Source: Talpa occidentalis | Lineage: Eukaryota; Chordata; Mammalia; Eulipotyphla; Talpidae | Assembly (NCBI RefSeq): GCF_014898055.3 | Contig: NW_023604295.1 | Location: 71,636,301 to 71,700,300 of the forward strand | Direction of reading: 5' to 3' | DNA: 64,000 nt | Shown: positions 49,876-62,054 of the stretch, one piece after another | How positions within the stretch are numbered: the first letter of the stretch is position 1 | Layout of the letters: every line of letters starts with the position of its first letter | The notes under the pieces: generated by a model | What the model was told of the DNA's origin: nothing | Database searches by the model: none | Seen by the model: only the letters and a program-made list of their open reading frames with translations | Translations under genes and position numbers: made by a program

Positions 49876-52099
49876 AATTGGCCAGATTACTATTGCAAAG
49901 GGGGTTAGACCATTGAAAACAAACAGTAACTTATAGCCTATTTTTTTTATTAAGAACATTAAAATTTCATAGTAAGGTTGTCAATAGCTTTTGAAAATGC
50001 TGGATGGATATCACGTAAAAAGTCTTAACTGGTTTCTTCTTTTACAGCATATGTTTGCTTTTAGCATTTCTACCTTGTTTAAATCAGAACCTTATTTCAG
50101 TTTGATTAAGAAAAATGGTTAAATCTACTATTTCAGAGAGAGCAGAGTTAGATTCAAAATTCAGACAGACTAATTCTCTTTTGTAAAAGAGATTAAGAAA
50201 GTTGCTATATCAATCTAATCTGTCTGGATTTGAGTTTGAATAGTAGAAATATAACTTCTCTCACAGGGTTTATGAGATTATTCAGCCTAGCAGAAAGGTG
50301 TCTATTGATGCAGAACACAGCACAGGGGTAAGGATTTACAGTCTTTGTATAAACTTTGTTCTTGGTATTATCTGCCTCATTTATTTCCCACAAGTTTAAA
50401 ATTTAGGTGTGCAGGGATATCTTGAAAATATCTTGAGTATTTGGGTTTTACTCACCTATAACATTCACCTTTTTAAGTTCAAACCCGCACTAAAGTAGGT
50501 CAGTTCTACTTGGCAATTTACCTTAAAATTTAATTTTTTTTTTTTTTTACATTGTTCTAAAAGAAGCTTCTTTAACTTAGGGCAGTGGCACAGGCTGGTG
50601 AAAATGGTCTTAAAGTTCCTGTTCAGTGATTATTCATATAAATCTGGGAATTACATGGAGACTATAATAATATTTGGGTTTTATTTATGACCTTTTAAAA
50701 CAAGCAAGTGAGAAAAATCAATTTTTCTGTTTTTATCTGTGTGTAAAATAACAGCTCTTTAAAACATGTCTGTTTCCTAGGGTATCAGCTAGGAATTTTG
50801 AAGTTAGAAAGAGATATTTTGGTTTTCCTAGCTCAGTAATTCCCTTAGTGTTCTGTTAAAGATACATAATCCATGTGTATCTCTTATAATTTTGAGTACA
50901 CATTTATAAATTGTATAAAATTTTATGTTGATGACTCTTCCCCCATTCATTTAAATTGTCGACGTGGCATATTTTTTTTCTAAAATGAATTTCCCATCTA
51001 CATTTTGTGATAGTGAGATACTCTACTTTGATTCTATACTCAAATCTTCAACTATGCTTTTTCTTTCATCATTATTAATAGTAGCCATTAGCTTTAGGTT
51101 CTATTTCATTGCTTCTTTCCAGGTTATCTACCCAAAATTACACCTTTGTGTAGCCTTTAAAAATTCTTTCTATTGAAAACATCAAGTAAATCTCAAGGGC
51201 AGTTATAGTTAACATTTTCTCACAGTACTTTAGGAAACAAAACAGCATAATAGCCAACTTTTCTAAGACTGAGTCTCAGTTCTTACCTCTGTGTTTAAGG
51301 ACAGCTAACCAGGCAGACTAGCTGTGGGAGGGCAAGAGGGGATTGATTCACCCTCTGCGAGGTGGTAATCATGATGATTATAGCAGCAACCTGTTTAAGG
51401 GTCATTTAATTTGAAGGTTTTTGGTGCTTTACATACATTATTGAACTTCTTTCTCTATAAAATAACTGCTAGTAACCTGCCATTGTCATTCCCTCTCTCC
51501 TATTCCTGCCTAATTTTTTTCCATTTGTTACCATGTGACAGTCTAAATAGATACTAGTTGATTTTTTATCTTTACTGATATATTTGATGTTTATATATTA
51601 GTGATATATTTAATGTGAAATTAGTTAATTTATTGTTATACAATATACTTTATGTAAAGTAAATTAATCTCTGCCTTCATTTTTTTTTTTTTCTGTTACT
51701 TAAAAACTGCTCAGTCACATTTTCTCACCATGAAGATGACACTATAAAGTATTCATCAGTGGGCTTACCTGTTCTTTAGAACTGAACTTTATGAAGAAAG
51801 CTACAAAAAATAACTTCTAGTAAAAAAGAAAATAAAAGTAACAAATACTGCACTCCATATAGTTAAGAATTAAAGGTCTGAAGTAGGTGGTTTTGGAGTT
51901 AGATGGATTTTGCCTTTCCTCTCTTAAACCAAGCAGCTTAACACTTGAAACTAGATTTCATGTGTAAAGAGCTTATAATGATTTATTATTTATGTGCCAT
52001 AGAAAGATTGTTCAGACAATATGAAATAATATTTGAAAATGTGTGACAAACCTGGAATGCAGAATGTTATAGACAAGTTGAAGTTATGCTCTCAGATTT
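49876..52099. other. Intron 7 spacer, nothing recognised
   Basis: AT-rich unique sequence; a less AT-rich patch lies at 51298-51370. Confidence 0.5.
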
Positions 52100-52470
52100 T
52101 TGTTGAAGAATGAAAACAGGGCCCAGCTCACAGACCAGGCAGGTAACTGAGGAAGCTGGTCAGGTGGTGCTCTGGGCAGCCAGGCGTGAACAGGGCCTGT
52201 CTGAAGGAACTGCCTGCCACTTGCAGCTCCTGCCAGTTGTTTCCATGCAAAAATGTGGCCCAGGCAACCATAACTTCTAGTTCTTAAAGAGAAGTCTAAA
52301 ATGTACTGTTTACATGTAATTTCCCCTTTTTAAAATGTCTACAGGTAATTTAAAATTTGCAATCACTCTGCAGACCGAAGGAACACATATCCAGGGTGGA
52401 TATATTTCCTGGGCTGCTTGGGCCAAGGAGTCCAAGATGTGCCTTTGCTAGTATCACCTTCCATCAACTC
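52100..52470 (+). other. GC-richer unique segment
   Basis: GGGCCCAGCTCACAGACCAG, GAACAGGGCCTGTCTGAAGG and GGGCTGCTTGGGCCAAGGAG stand out from AT-rich intron. No frame, known repeat or splice structure was recognised. Confidence 0.3.
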
Positions 52471-52813
52471 TCAAAATTAAGTGGTAAATTAGTGAGTCAG
52501 ATATAATAAGGACAATGATGCTTTATAGTTTAAACACACACTGTAATTCTTTTTTTTTTTTTTTTAGATTAACACTGGGAATTTTAAAAAAATCTAACTA
52601 CTAATTGCTAATTGGTACTATTAGCAGAATTATGTAACAACTTCTTGATTTTAAGTAGTGGATGAATCAATGAAACAAGTGGCTTTTAAGATCACACTCG
52701 ATAAAATGTATGTTTTTTGAAGAAATCTGAGTAGTTTAAATTCAGTAACTTTTGTTTCTTTGACTACCTTGCAACTAAGTTGTGAATAATTTCTATAAAG
52801 AAATAGGAGTATG

Positions 52814-53085
52814 GGGACCTCCCTGGTGGTGCAAGGAGTAAAGCAACGCACTGTGAAGCAATCCACAGCCTCTGCAGCACAAGTTCGATTCCCAGCCAGC
52901 CAGGGAGCAACCCACATGTTGCTGCGGATCTCTCCTGACTCACCCGCTGTTCCCCTCAGCAGTGTGCTTCAGTGTGCCTGTTCTGTCCCCCACTTTGTCT
53001 CTGGTGAATCCTCTCACCCCCCACATCTCTGGCCTGTGCCCCAGCTCTTATATGCATAAATAAATAAATAAATCTTAAAAAAAGA
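52814..53085 (+). mobile_element. SINE subfamily C
   Basis: Head GGACCTCCCTGGTGGTGCAA, AGCAATCCACAGCC in the middle, and the CATCTCTGGCCTGTGCC 3' part shared with the copy at 31250. The duplication is poorly preserved. Confidence 0.93.
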
Positions 53086-53189
53086 GATATATGAGTATTG
53101 CCACTGACCTTTGGTAGCAGTGTAGAGAAGGGAGGGGCTGGGCTAGGTGTCTGCATGTGATCAAAACTGATTCTGTCATTTACAGGCAT

Positions 53190-53330
53190 TTAACCCCAGC
53201 CAGATTACTTAATCATTCTAGGTTTAATTTTACCTTCTGTAAAATTAGATTCTACCTCCCTACTATGATTATGAACCTTCACTAACACACTAATTCAAGT
53301 GCCTGACTTATAGTGTCATAATTACCATTC
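53190..53330 (+). repeat. MIR fragment
   Basis: ATTACTTAATCATTCTAGGT, TTACCTTCTGTAAAATTAGA and GTGCCTGACTTATAGT follow the MIR core and 3' part. Confidence 0.7.
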
Positions 53331-54574
53331 TCACCATCATTTATTTGCATACATTGTCACGATCATCTTGAGGACAGATTAAACAGCAGGCCTAATTCTC
53401 TGAAATAATTAGAGGCATGGAGATAAGCATTTTTTTTCCATGAGTCAATGTTATGTCCCATCATGACTGGGATTTTTGTTTGTTGTGCTTTCATAGTATT
53501 TTTTAAAAGCACATTAAGCTGTTTCCTTGGTAGAAGCACAAACTGTGGAACAGTTCTGAAAATGAACTGTTGTGATCAACTTCTAACAGTATTGACAAGT
53601 CACAACCCAGAGTAATGGTAGCGAGAGTAAACCTGTCAAGGACAGAAACCAGAACTGAAAGCACAGCAATGTAAGGCCGCTTAGGTACAGCAGCAAACAA
53701 TTGCACAAATTGTAATTATCCCTCTGGGTTTCATTAGACTGCAGAGTAGTATAATAAGTGTTCATAATGAATGTGAGTCGTTAAAATGAACTGTTATGTT
53801 CAAAAATTTATTTTTAATACTTAGGAAAATAGTAAAATGCAACTTCAGAGAATTTCTGTTCAAACGTTAAAATTTTAAATGATTAGTTAAAATTATCTGT
53901 CAGCTATTTTTTAATGAGGATTACTGTGAAGATTTTGTTTATGTGGACTGCTTTGTTTTCCTCTCCAATAGGGAATAAGTGAAGCAATCTTCTATTTTTT
54001 TTAATTTTTCAGGTTCCAAAAGCATTTTATTAAACAGTTATAGAATTAACTACCCTGCTTATTTTGCAATTTAAATCAAGAAACATCTGATATATTTCTT
54101 AGGACATATTTTATGGTTCTCTGTTCTGAGAGAAAAAAAACATTTTTTTACGTTTTAGAATGTTTATTCTAAACCAAAATGTTTATTCTTTCCCAGTAAC
54201 AGTAACAATATTTTTAGGTAACAGGTTTTTTTTTAGGATAATGTCTAAGCTGTTTTTTGTTCATTTGTTTGTTTTTAACAGTGCACAGATTAACTTAGGA
54301 AGGGCCTAGTTCTTATACTCTCCTTTTCCCTGTCTTTTGTATGCCCATTGATGTTATGTCATTGTTCATGAATAGGGGGTTATACCTTTGTGCTTGTTAT
54401 TCAGTGCTCATTCTAGAGTAGCATTTGCTACCAAAAGTATTATTTTTGCAGAGTATTATTAATGATTATCTTATAATAAGCTATCATGGGTTTGCTTGAC
54501 CTTCAGTTTGTTCTTGTAGCTGTCGCCATAGGCTCATCTACTAACTTGTGTGGTTATATCTAAAAGACTATAAG
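53331..54574. other. Intron 7 spacer, nothing recognised
   Basis: AT-rich unique sequence. Confidence 0.5.
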
Positions 54575-54625
54575 AAATATAGGATATAGCTCAGAGGTAG
54601 AATGTTCTCATCTTTTCCCAGTTCT
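54575..54625 (+). repeat. tRNA-Cys-like A-box segment
   Basis: GGATATAGCTCAGAGGTAGA resembles the 5' arm of tRNA-Cys. The following sequence does not continue as a tRNA and no B box is placed properly. It may be another tRNA-derived insertion or chance. Confidence 0.3.
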
Positions 54626-54929
54626 TAATAGGTAAGATAGTCAATGTCCCCTACATAAGAAGAAAACTCAGGTATTTTAATCGTAAATGAGTGGTAAATG
54701 CGTGGTAAATGCAGCAAGCACTTTCAGGTCCAGGGGTGGCGAGTGAGGCACCCGGTGCTGCTGTCCCTCAATAAAAGGACATTGATATATTGCCAGAATG
54801 CTCACCAACAGGTCAATAGCAAGAATGGAAAATTCAAGATAAGGCATACATAAATAAGTGCATGAGGTGAGACCCATATAGAAAATATTGTCCTGCTGAG
54901 AACATATGGAACTGCATTGTCCAAAAGTA

Positions 54930-55968
54930 ACTAAAGACATGTATATAAGACTTGAAACCATAAAATACATAAAAGAAAATATAGACAATACTCTCCATGA
55001 CATGGACTTCAGAGATGTCTTTGTGGATTTGTCCTTAACAGCCAGAGAAACAAAAGAAAACATAAATAAATGAAACTACATCAAGCTAAAAAGCTGCACA
55101 GGAAAAGAAACTGTCATTAAAATGAAAAGAAACCCCTTTGATTAGGTGAAAACTTTTGCACATGATAACATCTGAAAAGGGATGGATACCCATGATTTGC
55201 AAAAACTCATACAAGTAAACAAAAAGAAAACCACTAAGCCAAACAAAAAGTGGGCAGAAGACCAAAATAGACACTTCTACGTGGAAGACATATAAATGGC
55301 CAATAAACATATTAAAAAATGTTCAACATCACTTGTCCTCAAGGAAATGCAAACCAGATGTAATGAGATTCCATATCGTACTTGTGAGAATAGCCCATAT
55401 CAAAGACCAAAACTGACACGCATTAGCCAGCGTATGGAGAAAAGGACTCCTCCTACACTGTTGGGGAAATTGTAGACTGTGCCAGCCCCTGTGAAATACA
55501 GTATGATAGAAGATAACATGCAGATAGTATTAAGAAATAGATCTACCATATCATCCAACTGTTCTACTCCTAAGTATCTATCTGAAAAATACAAATTTGA
55601 AGAATATGTGCACTCCTAGTTAAATTGTGACACCATTAACTTTAGCTAAGTTACGGAAACAATCTAAGTGCCAAGGACAGAAGAGTAGATTAAGAAGTGA
55701 TGTAGATACACGATGGAATATTACTCATTTGCAATAACATGGGTTGAATTGGAGGGAATTATGTTAAGTGAAATAAGTTAGAAGGAGAAAGAAAGTTTTG
55801 ATCATTTCATTCATATGTGGAACATAAAGTAACAATAAAGGAACAGAAAAATGAAACCAAACAAATCCTTGGACTCTGCCTGCAGAACTGAGGTTACACT
55901 AACAGCATGGAATGGGTGGGAGAAAAAGTTGGAGGGATTCCAATAGACAGTGATGGAGGGCATGCTAT
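54930..55968 (+). mobile_element. Old L1 3' fragment
   Basis: Diverged ORF2 C-terminal coding is visible from AAGACTTGAAACCATAAAAT (54948) through the cysteine-knuckle region near 55420-55490 to a 3' UTR. Stops and frameshifts are frequent. A younger 3' end is inserted at its right side (55981). Confidence 0.8.
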
Positions 55969-55980
55969 GGTAATATATAT

Positions 55981-56109
55981 GAACCAGAGACACTTTTTGG
56001 GGGTGGGTGGCGGGAGGGGAGGGATTGGGGTCAGAATGGGGGGGTTGCAATTGTATGGGGAATATAAAAATAAAATTTATTATTTAAAAAATATATATTT
56101 AAAAAAAAA
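55981..56109 (+). mobile_element. Very short 5'-truncated L1 3' end
   Basis: This 129-bp piece begins GAACCAGAGACACTTTTTGG and matches the 3' UTR of the full-length L1 (42803 onward) closely. The duplication GGTAAYATATAT flanks it at 55969-55980 and 56110-56121. Confidence 0.88.
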
Positions 56110-56164
56110 GGTAACATATATTTGAAGAGGTATAAATCTGTACTCCTAAACTTCATATAGTTTT

Positions 56165-56454
56165 TTTTTTTTTAACATTTTTTTTAAGATTTATTTATTT
56201 ATTTATACAAGCACTGGGTACAGTCAGAAGTGTGGGAGGGTGAGAGAATTCACCAGAGCCAGAGCGGGGCGCAGAGCAGGCAGAAGGACCGAAGTACACT
56301 GTTGAGGGGAGCAGCGGGCAGCAGGTGAGGTCTGCTCGCCATGCGGGACCCTCCTTTGGTGGCCGGGGAGCAGCCGGGGATCGAACCAGCGCTGCAGAGG
56401 CTGCGGGCAGCTTCACAACCCAGCGCTCAACCGCTGCGCCACTGGGGAGGACCT
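56165..56454 (-). mobile_element. SINE subfamily A
   Basis: Minus-strand copy close to consensus. The duplication TAAACTTCATATAGTTTT is at 56147-56164 and 56455-56472. Confidence 0.96.
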
Positions 56455-56484
56455 TAAACTTCATATAGTTTTGTAAACATCCTC

Positions 56485-56560
56485 TCTCTGTCTTTCTCTC
56501 TCTCTCTCTCTGTGTGTCTCTCTCTCTCTACCCCCCACCCCCGCTTCTCCCTCTCCCTTT
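56485..56560. repeat. (CT)n-rich polypyrimidine tract
   Basis: CT repeats with a GTGTGT interruption and CCCC runs, directly right of the SINE at 56165. Confidence 0.85.
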
Positions 56561-56779
56561 CTCATCTATCTATCTGCCTAACTACTTATGAGAAAGTATG
56601 TTTCTGGAACAGTTCTTGTCACATCATCAGAATTATTGTTTTTAGTAACTAATGATTTGTTCTACATCTCAGAATTTTTTGTTGAGCTCACATTTTTGTA
56701 TTATGAAAACTCTGAACGTATAGCCATCTTGTCATTATAATTCCTCTCTATATTACTCTCAAATTGCCATGTCCAGCTT

Positions 56780-57030
56780 CTCTTTCCTACCTCCTACCCT
56801 GTATTAAATGCTCTTATTATCTACCTCCACTTTCTGTTCTTACTGTTAATGTGTATTTTATTAGACCTGTTATTAGGTTGCATTCTTATCATTTATTTGA
56901 CTTACTATTTTCTGTAAAGCAAGAAAATAACATTCAGAAATACATTTGTATTATTTGTCCTTATTCCTCAGAACTGGAGTACATGACTCATTTAACCACA
57001 TATTTCTTGAGTGAATGAAAAAATGAATGC
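56780..57030 (+). repeat. Possible L2/MIR-like remnant
   Basis: TATTTGACTTACTATTTTCT, CTCAGAACTGGAGTACATGA and TTTCTTGAGTGAATGAAAAA resemble an eroded L2 3' end. Low confidence. Confidence 0.35.
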
Positions 57031-58129
57031 ATTCATTTCTTCTAACTCTCCTAAATTAGAATATAGGTTTTATACATCTTATAACCCTATTGTTTAGCAC
57101 AGAACCTCAGCGCCTGCCAAAGAATAGACTAATATTTGTCCAACTGAGTAAAATGAAGTGCATTATCTCTACTAAGTAATACTTTTTGAATATTTTAGAT
57201 CCTTTTATTTCCAGATATAGCAAATTGTGCTTCAATTCATTCATGAAGTAACAATAGCATCCAGGTTTATCCCAGCTCTTTGTTCCATATAACGACTTTG
57301 GAAAATGATCCACCCAGGTGGAAAACTTAGCAGGATATCAATGTGTGTCACTTGAAAGGTGTTCAGGGTTCAAATAAGTTTGGAAAGCTCTAAATTTTCT
57401 AATAAACTCAACTGTAAAGAAATGTGTTAAATTATTAGCAAAAGTGCATTTTGAACCTCCTTGTAAGTACTATACAATATTAATTCATTTCTCCAATTTC
57501 TTTGACCTTGAAGCATTTCATTACACTTAGAAGAGGCTTAAAAAAATCTTACAAGTCCTTGAAGAACCTGACACTGTTCTCATCTCACCATACTCTTTCT
57601 CTCTCTCACTAATCTCTAGAATCTGTAGCTACTCTAGCGGTCATCTGGCAGTGGGGCTTCTTGCCTGCTTTTTAAACTCCCTGAGAGTATTTCACTGCAT
57701 GACCATCTCATTTATTTGTCGGCCCACATATAAAAGCCCTTTTACTCCACCAGTGTGAAATCAGTCCTCTTGGATTGAGCACTCATGCCTTTCTCTTCTT
57801 ATCCTTGATTTATTTATCATAATCTGTAGTTAAAAATTATAATTACACTTGCATGTTGTGTTTTATAATAGTCACAGCTTATCTCTTTTCCTTTGAAGTC
57901 TTTTTTAGGAGATGCCCCATTGTATGAATGTACATGTGTAAATTACATGCTATAAACATTATGAATGGTAATTTTACATTTTTTGTAAATAGTATCCCAT
58001 TTGAGCTTTGTATTCTTAAAAGAAAATAAAAAATTTTCCAGACACTCTTACCAATAAAGGTAATATGATAGAAGTGTGAAGTAGAGTAGATTTACTGGGG
58101 CATTCAAGTTCTGCTATTTCTTTTATCAT
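57031..58129. other. Intron 7 spacer
   Basis: Nothing firmly recognised; 57560-57800 may be an eroded L2-type remnant. Confidence 0.4.
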
Positions 58130-58590
58130 TATATTTTTATTATTTATTTATTTTATATATTTGTACATCATTTTTCATTTTTGCACAGAGTATGCATTTT
58201 CTTTTTTTAAAAAAATATTTATTTATGCAAGAACTGGGGTACAGGCCAGAGGCGCAGGAGGGTGAGAGGATTCACCAGAGACAGAGCTGGGAGCAGAACA
58301 GGCAGATGGACTGAAAATACTGCTGAGGGGAGCAGCAGGTGAGACAGCAGAGATCTCCCAGGCCATGTGGGTATCTCCCTAGCCAGCCAGGAATCAAACC
58401 CATGCTACAGAGGCTGCGGACAGCTTCACAGAGCTGTACTCAACACGCTGCGCTGCCACCAGGGAGGAGGCCCATTGTATGCATTTTCATCTTGGTTGTA
58501 GTCCCCATACAATTCCCACCCCCTTGTTTTGATCCTACTCCCTTTTCTCCCCCACCCCCCATAGTGTGTCTCTGGTTTATAGTTTAAGCT
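58130..58590 (-). mobile_element. L1 3' UTR fragment split by a SINE
   Basis: Two parts, 58130-58201 and 58477-58590, join to an L1 3' end on the minus strand (CATTTTTCATTTTTGCACAG ... CCCCATACAATTCCC). The interruption is a subfamily B SINE. Confidence 0.85.
58202..58476 (-). mobile_element. SINE subfamily B in an L1 3' UTR
   Basis: Minus-strand copy with the duplication GTATGCATTTTC at 58190-58201 and 58477-58488. Confidence 0.95.
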
Positions 58591-59587
58591 CTGCTATTTC
58601 TAAGCTATGGAATGCTCCTTTTGAACGGTGTTTGTCGACATTTTAATTTCATTTAAATCTTTCATTTTCATCTCTTACCACCCCCAAACCTCTACCAGCA
58701 TATAGTGCTACTTATAGTGCACATATCAGAAAAATGAAGTGTCTGTACTATTATTATTTCTTCAAACAGAAAAAGAAAATCTGTTTTAGCATCTATACCT
58801 GTTTAAACAGAACACATTCTCATCTTCTTCCTTCAATCGATAGTTTGACTGCCTGCCTTTCTTCTTCATTCTCTGTTCTCTCTCTCACCTTGGCTGTACT
58901 TCTGGCATTTTAAACTTTGTGATAATTGAAAGAAGATAGCCAAACATAGGAATAAAAACTTAACTTTTTTTTTTCTTTTGTGCTTGTCAATTTGGGAAAA
59001 TATGTGGGAAAATTTCACTGTGTTCTTTTAAAAGTCTTCATATATAGGCTGCACTTGCCACAAGCAATTGAAGTATAAAATATTAAGATATAGCCAATGC
59101 AAAGATACGATCCTCACTGATAACTAAATAGTCTGAGAAGCTGTCCTCTGTGTTTGGATTGGTCATCTCTGAATTGACAAAGACAGTAGTATGGTCCTTC
59201 ATGATAGGAGTGAAAGATATTTTTTCTCTGTGTACTCTCTTCCTGCTTTCTGAAATGATTGTTAGGGCCAGAAGCCTTTATGGACATATTTCGATGATTT
59301 TGTAATTGCTGTTGAGAATCCTGTATTAAAAATAAATTTTGTATATATGCGTTGAGTTAACTAATTTAAAAAAATTACTGAATATTTACTACGTGTCCAA
59401 CGTTTGTGAACCCTGGAAATAAAGCAATGAATAAAACAGATAAGACCCCAGTCCTGAGTATCCTATTTATGGGGTAAGACAGGGTATACTAATAAGCTTC
59501 CAGATAGTGGCAAGTATCATGAAGAAAAATAAAGCCAGGCAGAAGTTTCCAGTGTTACAATATAAGCACAATTGTCAAGAAAGCATT

Positions 59588-59904
59588 TTTTTATTTTTAT
59601 TGAGGTAACATTGCTTTATGCCAGTGTATGTGATTCTGAGGCATAGACCACATGCATGTCACCATACTATACCCATCACAAAAGCACCCTCAGCCCACCA
59701 GCATAGACCATCCCATTACCTCCCTTCTGTGTGCGCCCCCCCAAACCATTTCATAACCTCAATTCCACATGAAGACTTCTAGGTGCTGGTTTGGTTTTTT
59801 CTGACCCTTTGTTATTCTGTATTCCACATATAAGTGAGATCATTTGGTATTTGTCTTTCTCCTTCTAACTGACTTCACTTAGCATGATTCCCTCTGGTTC
59901 CATT
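59588..59904 (-). mobile_element. Old L1 3' end (L1MA-like), antisense
   Basis: It starts TATTGAGGTAACATTGCTTT and contains CCACATATAAGTGAGATCAT and GACTTCACTTAGCATGATTC, signature phrases of the 3' ends of the L1MA/L1MB group shared by placental mammals. The flanking AGCATTTTT at 59584 and 59965 looks like its target-site duplication. Confidence 0.8.
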
Positions 59905-59920
59905 GAAGGTTAGCATTTTT

Positions 59921-59953
59921 GCAGTCAAATGCTCTACCCTGAGCTATACCCCC
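59921..59953 (-). mobile_element. Tailless retro-insertion of a 5' tRNA-Cys half
   Basis: On the minus strand this reads GGGGGTATAGCTCAGGGTAG then AGCATTTGACTGC. That is the first 33-34 bases of tRNA-Cys(GCA), ending in the anticodon. Perfect 17-base direct repeats TGAAGGTTAGCATTTTT flank it at 59904-59920 and 59957-59973. There is no poly-A tail and no 3' tRNA half. It is not a functional tRNA gene. Confidence 0.8.
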
Positions 59954-60524
59954 TGCTGAAGGTTAGCATTTTTGAAGAGGTGTTGTTTGACAGGAGGTGA
60001 ATGAAGTGAGAGGTGCAATGAAAACCCTGGGGGATGAGAAAATGGTGAGGAGAAAAACAACTGTGAAATTCCTATGGGCAGAACTAACTTGGGTATGCAC
60101 AGGAAGGCAAAGGAGAGGTAGAAGTGGTAAGCAAGTGGCTATTTTAGGAGATTCTAGCAAGACTTGTCCTTGTCAGATCTTGTAAAATCAACATGTAGGC
60201 CCTTGTAAGGCATCTGGATTGTCTTTTGTTCATTTTATTCCCTGTTTGATGGGTAGTTGTTAAAATGGACTAGGGGGATGATCTAACAATATTGAGAAGA
60301 TAATCCTACCTACTTCATGATAGTAAACTCTCTGATACCAGAGGAGTCTGGTATGGGGCAATTGTGAAATTAGTGGACATGGAGAAGAGGCATTTGCACT
60401 GCCAGTGAGTCCAGTGAGAAAATGTAGTGTCTAGGATCAGAGAGGTAGTAGATTTAAGAACTGTAGAAGTTTGTTAGATTACTAGATTAAGGTATGTTCC
60501 CTTTCCCTTTTTTTGCCCTTAAGG

Positions 60525-60650
60525 TTTTCATCATAAGTAAATGTAGAAGCTTATCAGATGCTTTCTCTGTATCTATTGACATGGTCACAGGTTTTTTTAA
60601 CTTTCTTTTGTTGATGTGATGAATTAATTAATTACATTAATTAATTAATG
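60525..60650 (-). mobile_element. Old L1 fragment (reverse transcriptase region)
   Basis: TTATCAGATGCTTTCTCTGT and TTTTGTTGATGTGATGAATT match the minus strand of the L1 ORF2 segment around the [11 protein letters not shown] motif. It is short and diverged. Confidence 0.65.
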
Positions 60651-60675
60651 TTATATAAAGACAAGTCTAAAACAT

Positions 60676-60933
60676 TTTTTTAAAGATTTTACTTATTTAT
60701 TTTTGTGTAGGCCAGAGGTACAGGTGGTGAGAAGATTGACTAGAGACAGAGTAGGGAGCAGAGCAGGCAAATTTACTGAAATACAGAAATACACTATGAA
60801 GGGGAGCAGCAGGCAAGACAGGGGAGGTGTGCTCTGCCACGTGTGGCTTAGCTCCCTGGCTGAGGATCAAACTCAGGCCCTCAGGGTGATTGATAGCACT
60901 GAGAGGTAACCCATAGGCCACCTGGGAGGCCCT
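60676..60933 (-). mobile_element. SINE subfamily B, diverged
   Basis: Minus-strand copy with GTGTAGGCCAGAGGTACAGG and GACTAGAGACAGAGTAGGGA. It is one of the most diverged full copies and has no clear duplication. Confidence 0.9.
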
Positions 60934-60949
60934 CACTCTTGAAAGCTGA

Positions 60950-61160
60950 CTACAGAACTGAAGCGCACAGAAGAGAGAGTGGGTGGGAATAGAGAATAAG
61001 AATAGAGAATAGGAAGCACAATGGACTATGGTGGTAGTGTGTTGGTGGGTACATTAAGTTGGTAATACCCAATTGGGAGGATCCTAATGTTACCTCAATT
61101 AAAAGAATAGGTAAGTTTAAAAAATCTAAGTAAATAAAAAAGAACATATTCAAAAAAAAA
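60950..61160 (+). mobile_element. Old L1 3' end, sense
   Basis: The segment ends GGATCCTAATGTTACCTCAA followed by an A-rich tail, the complement of the old L1 3' end at 59588. The preceding G/A-rich part looks like 3' UTR. Confidence 0.5.
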
Positions 61161-62054
61161 TAAAACCTCTGTGTTAGACTTTCCTGCTGGACTCTAGGTC
61201 CTCCAGTGACCTTACTTTTGACTTATTTCTGCAGCATGTGTTTACTCTTCAATAAATGCTTATGAACTATTAGAATATTACCTAGAAAAAAGTATATGTC
61301 CTGTTAGAGCACTCTGTGCATGCCATGTGATATATAATCCAAGGTGCTCTGGCATTTTCTTTGTTTTTTGATGTTAAAAATTATTTGTATTTAAAAAATA
61401 TTTTGATCTTCCAGTATTACTACATAATGTAAGCTCTTTAACTGGTATGCTTTTTAACATTCAGTTTTATTTTTATGAATAATTCATAAAAGTAATTAAA
61501 AAAATCATTATCTATTTTCTATCATAGTAAGTGATTTATAAAGTCCAGTTCTTTGTGAGTAAGGGGATATTTTAGTGTATAAACTTAGATGTCTTAATGG
61601 TGATGGCATTTCATTCCCATGCAGTTGTACTTATAATGAAAAAGTTTAAGAGACCTACTAAAAGAACAAAAAAGAAAAACTTTAAATGTATTTTGTTTCC
61701 CCACATTAAAATGCATTTAAAATGTCAAAATAAACATGCAGAACCAAAATTAAATCTTTTGATCATATTTTTGAGTTGTTATAATTCTTTCTAATTAAGT
61801 CCCTAAAGAATTTTTCAATGTTAGTATCTCTAACCTAGAGGATAATTTTCAACATTTATGTATATAATTATTTGCTTTATAATTTTTCCATCTTACATTA
61901 ATTTGTGTTTGTATTAAGTACTTATCCAAAGCCCATAAAATGTGTGTTAAGTATTAAATAATTTAAAGATTAAATCTTCCATCCCACTATCTATTATATA
62001 CTTATCATGGCATTCATGGCATGTGATTAACTGCCATGGTTACTTCAATTCATT
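61161..62054. other. Intron 7 spacer, nothing recognised
   Basis: AT-rich unique sequence, up to the tail of the next SINE. Confidence 0.5.

Larger units (their letters stand above)
59380..60480 (+). repeat. Old dispersed repeat interrupted by L1 and tRNA half
   Basis: ATATTTACTACGTGTCCAAC and AATGAATAAAACAGATAAGA on the left, and TGAAGTGAGAGGTGCAATG and ATGTAGGCCCTTGTAAGGCA on the right, are phrases of one old mammalian dispersed repeat. The middle (59588-59973) is later insertion. I do not name the family. Confidence 0.5.

Noticed and set aside
56485..56560. CT-rich tract as a splice acceptor tract
   Set aside because: No AG with a coding continuation follows, and it is a simple repeat beside a SINE.
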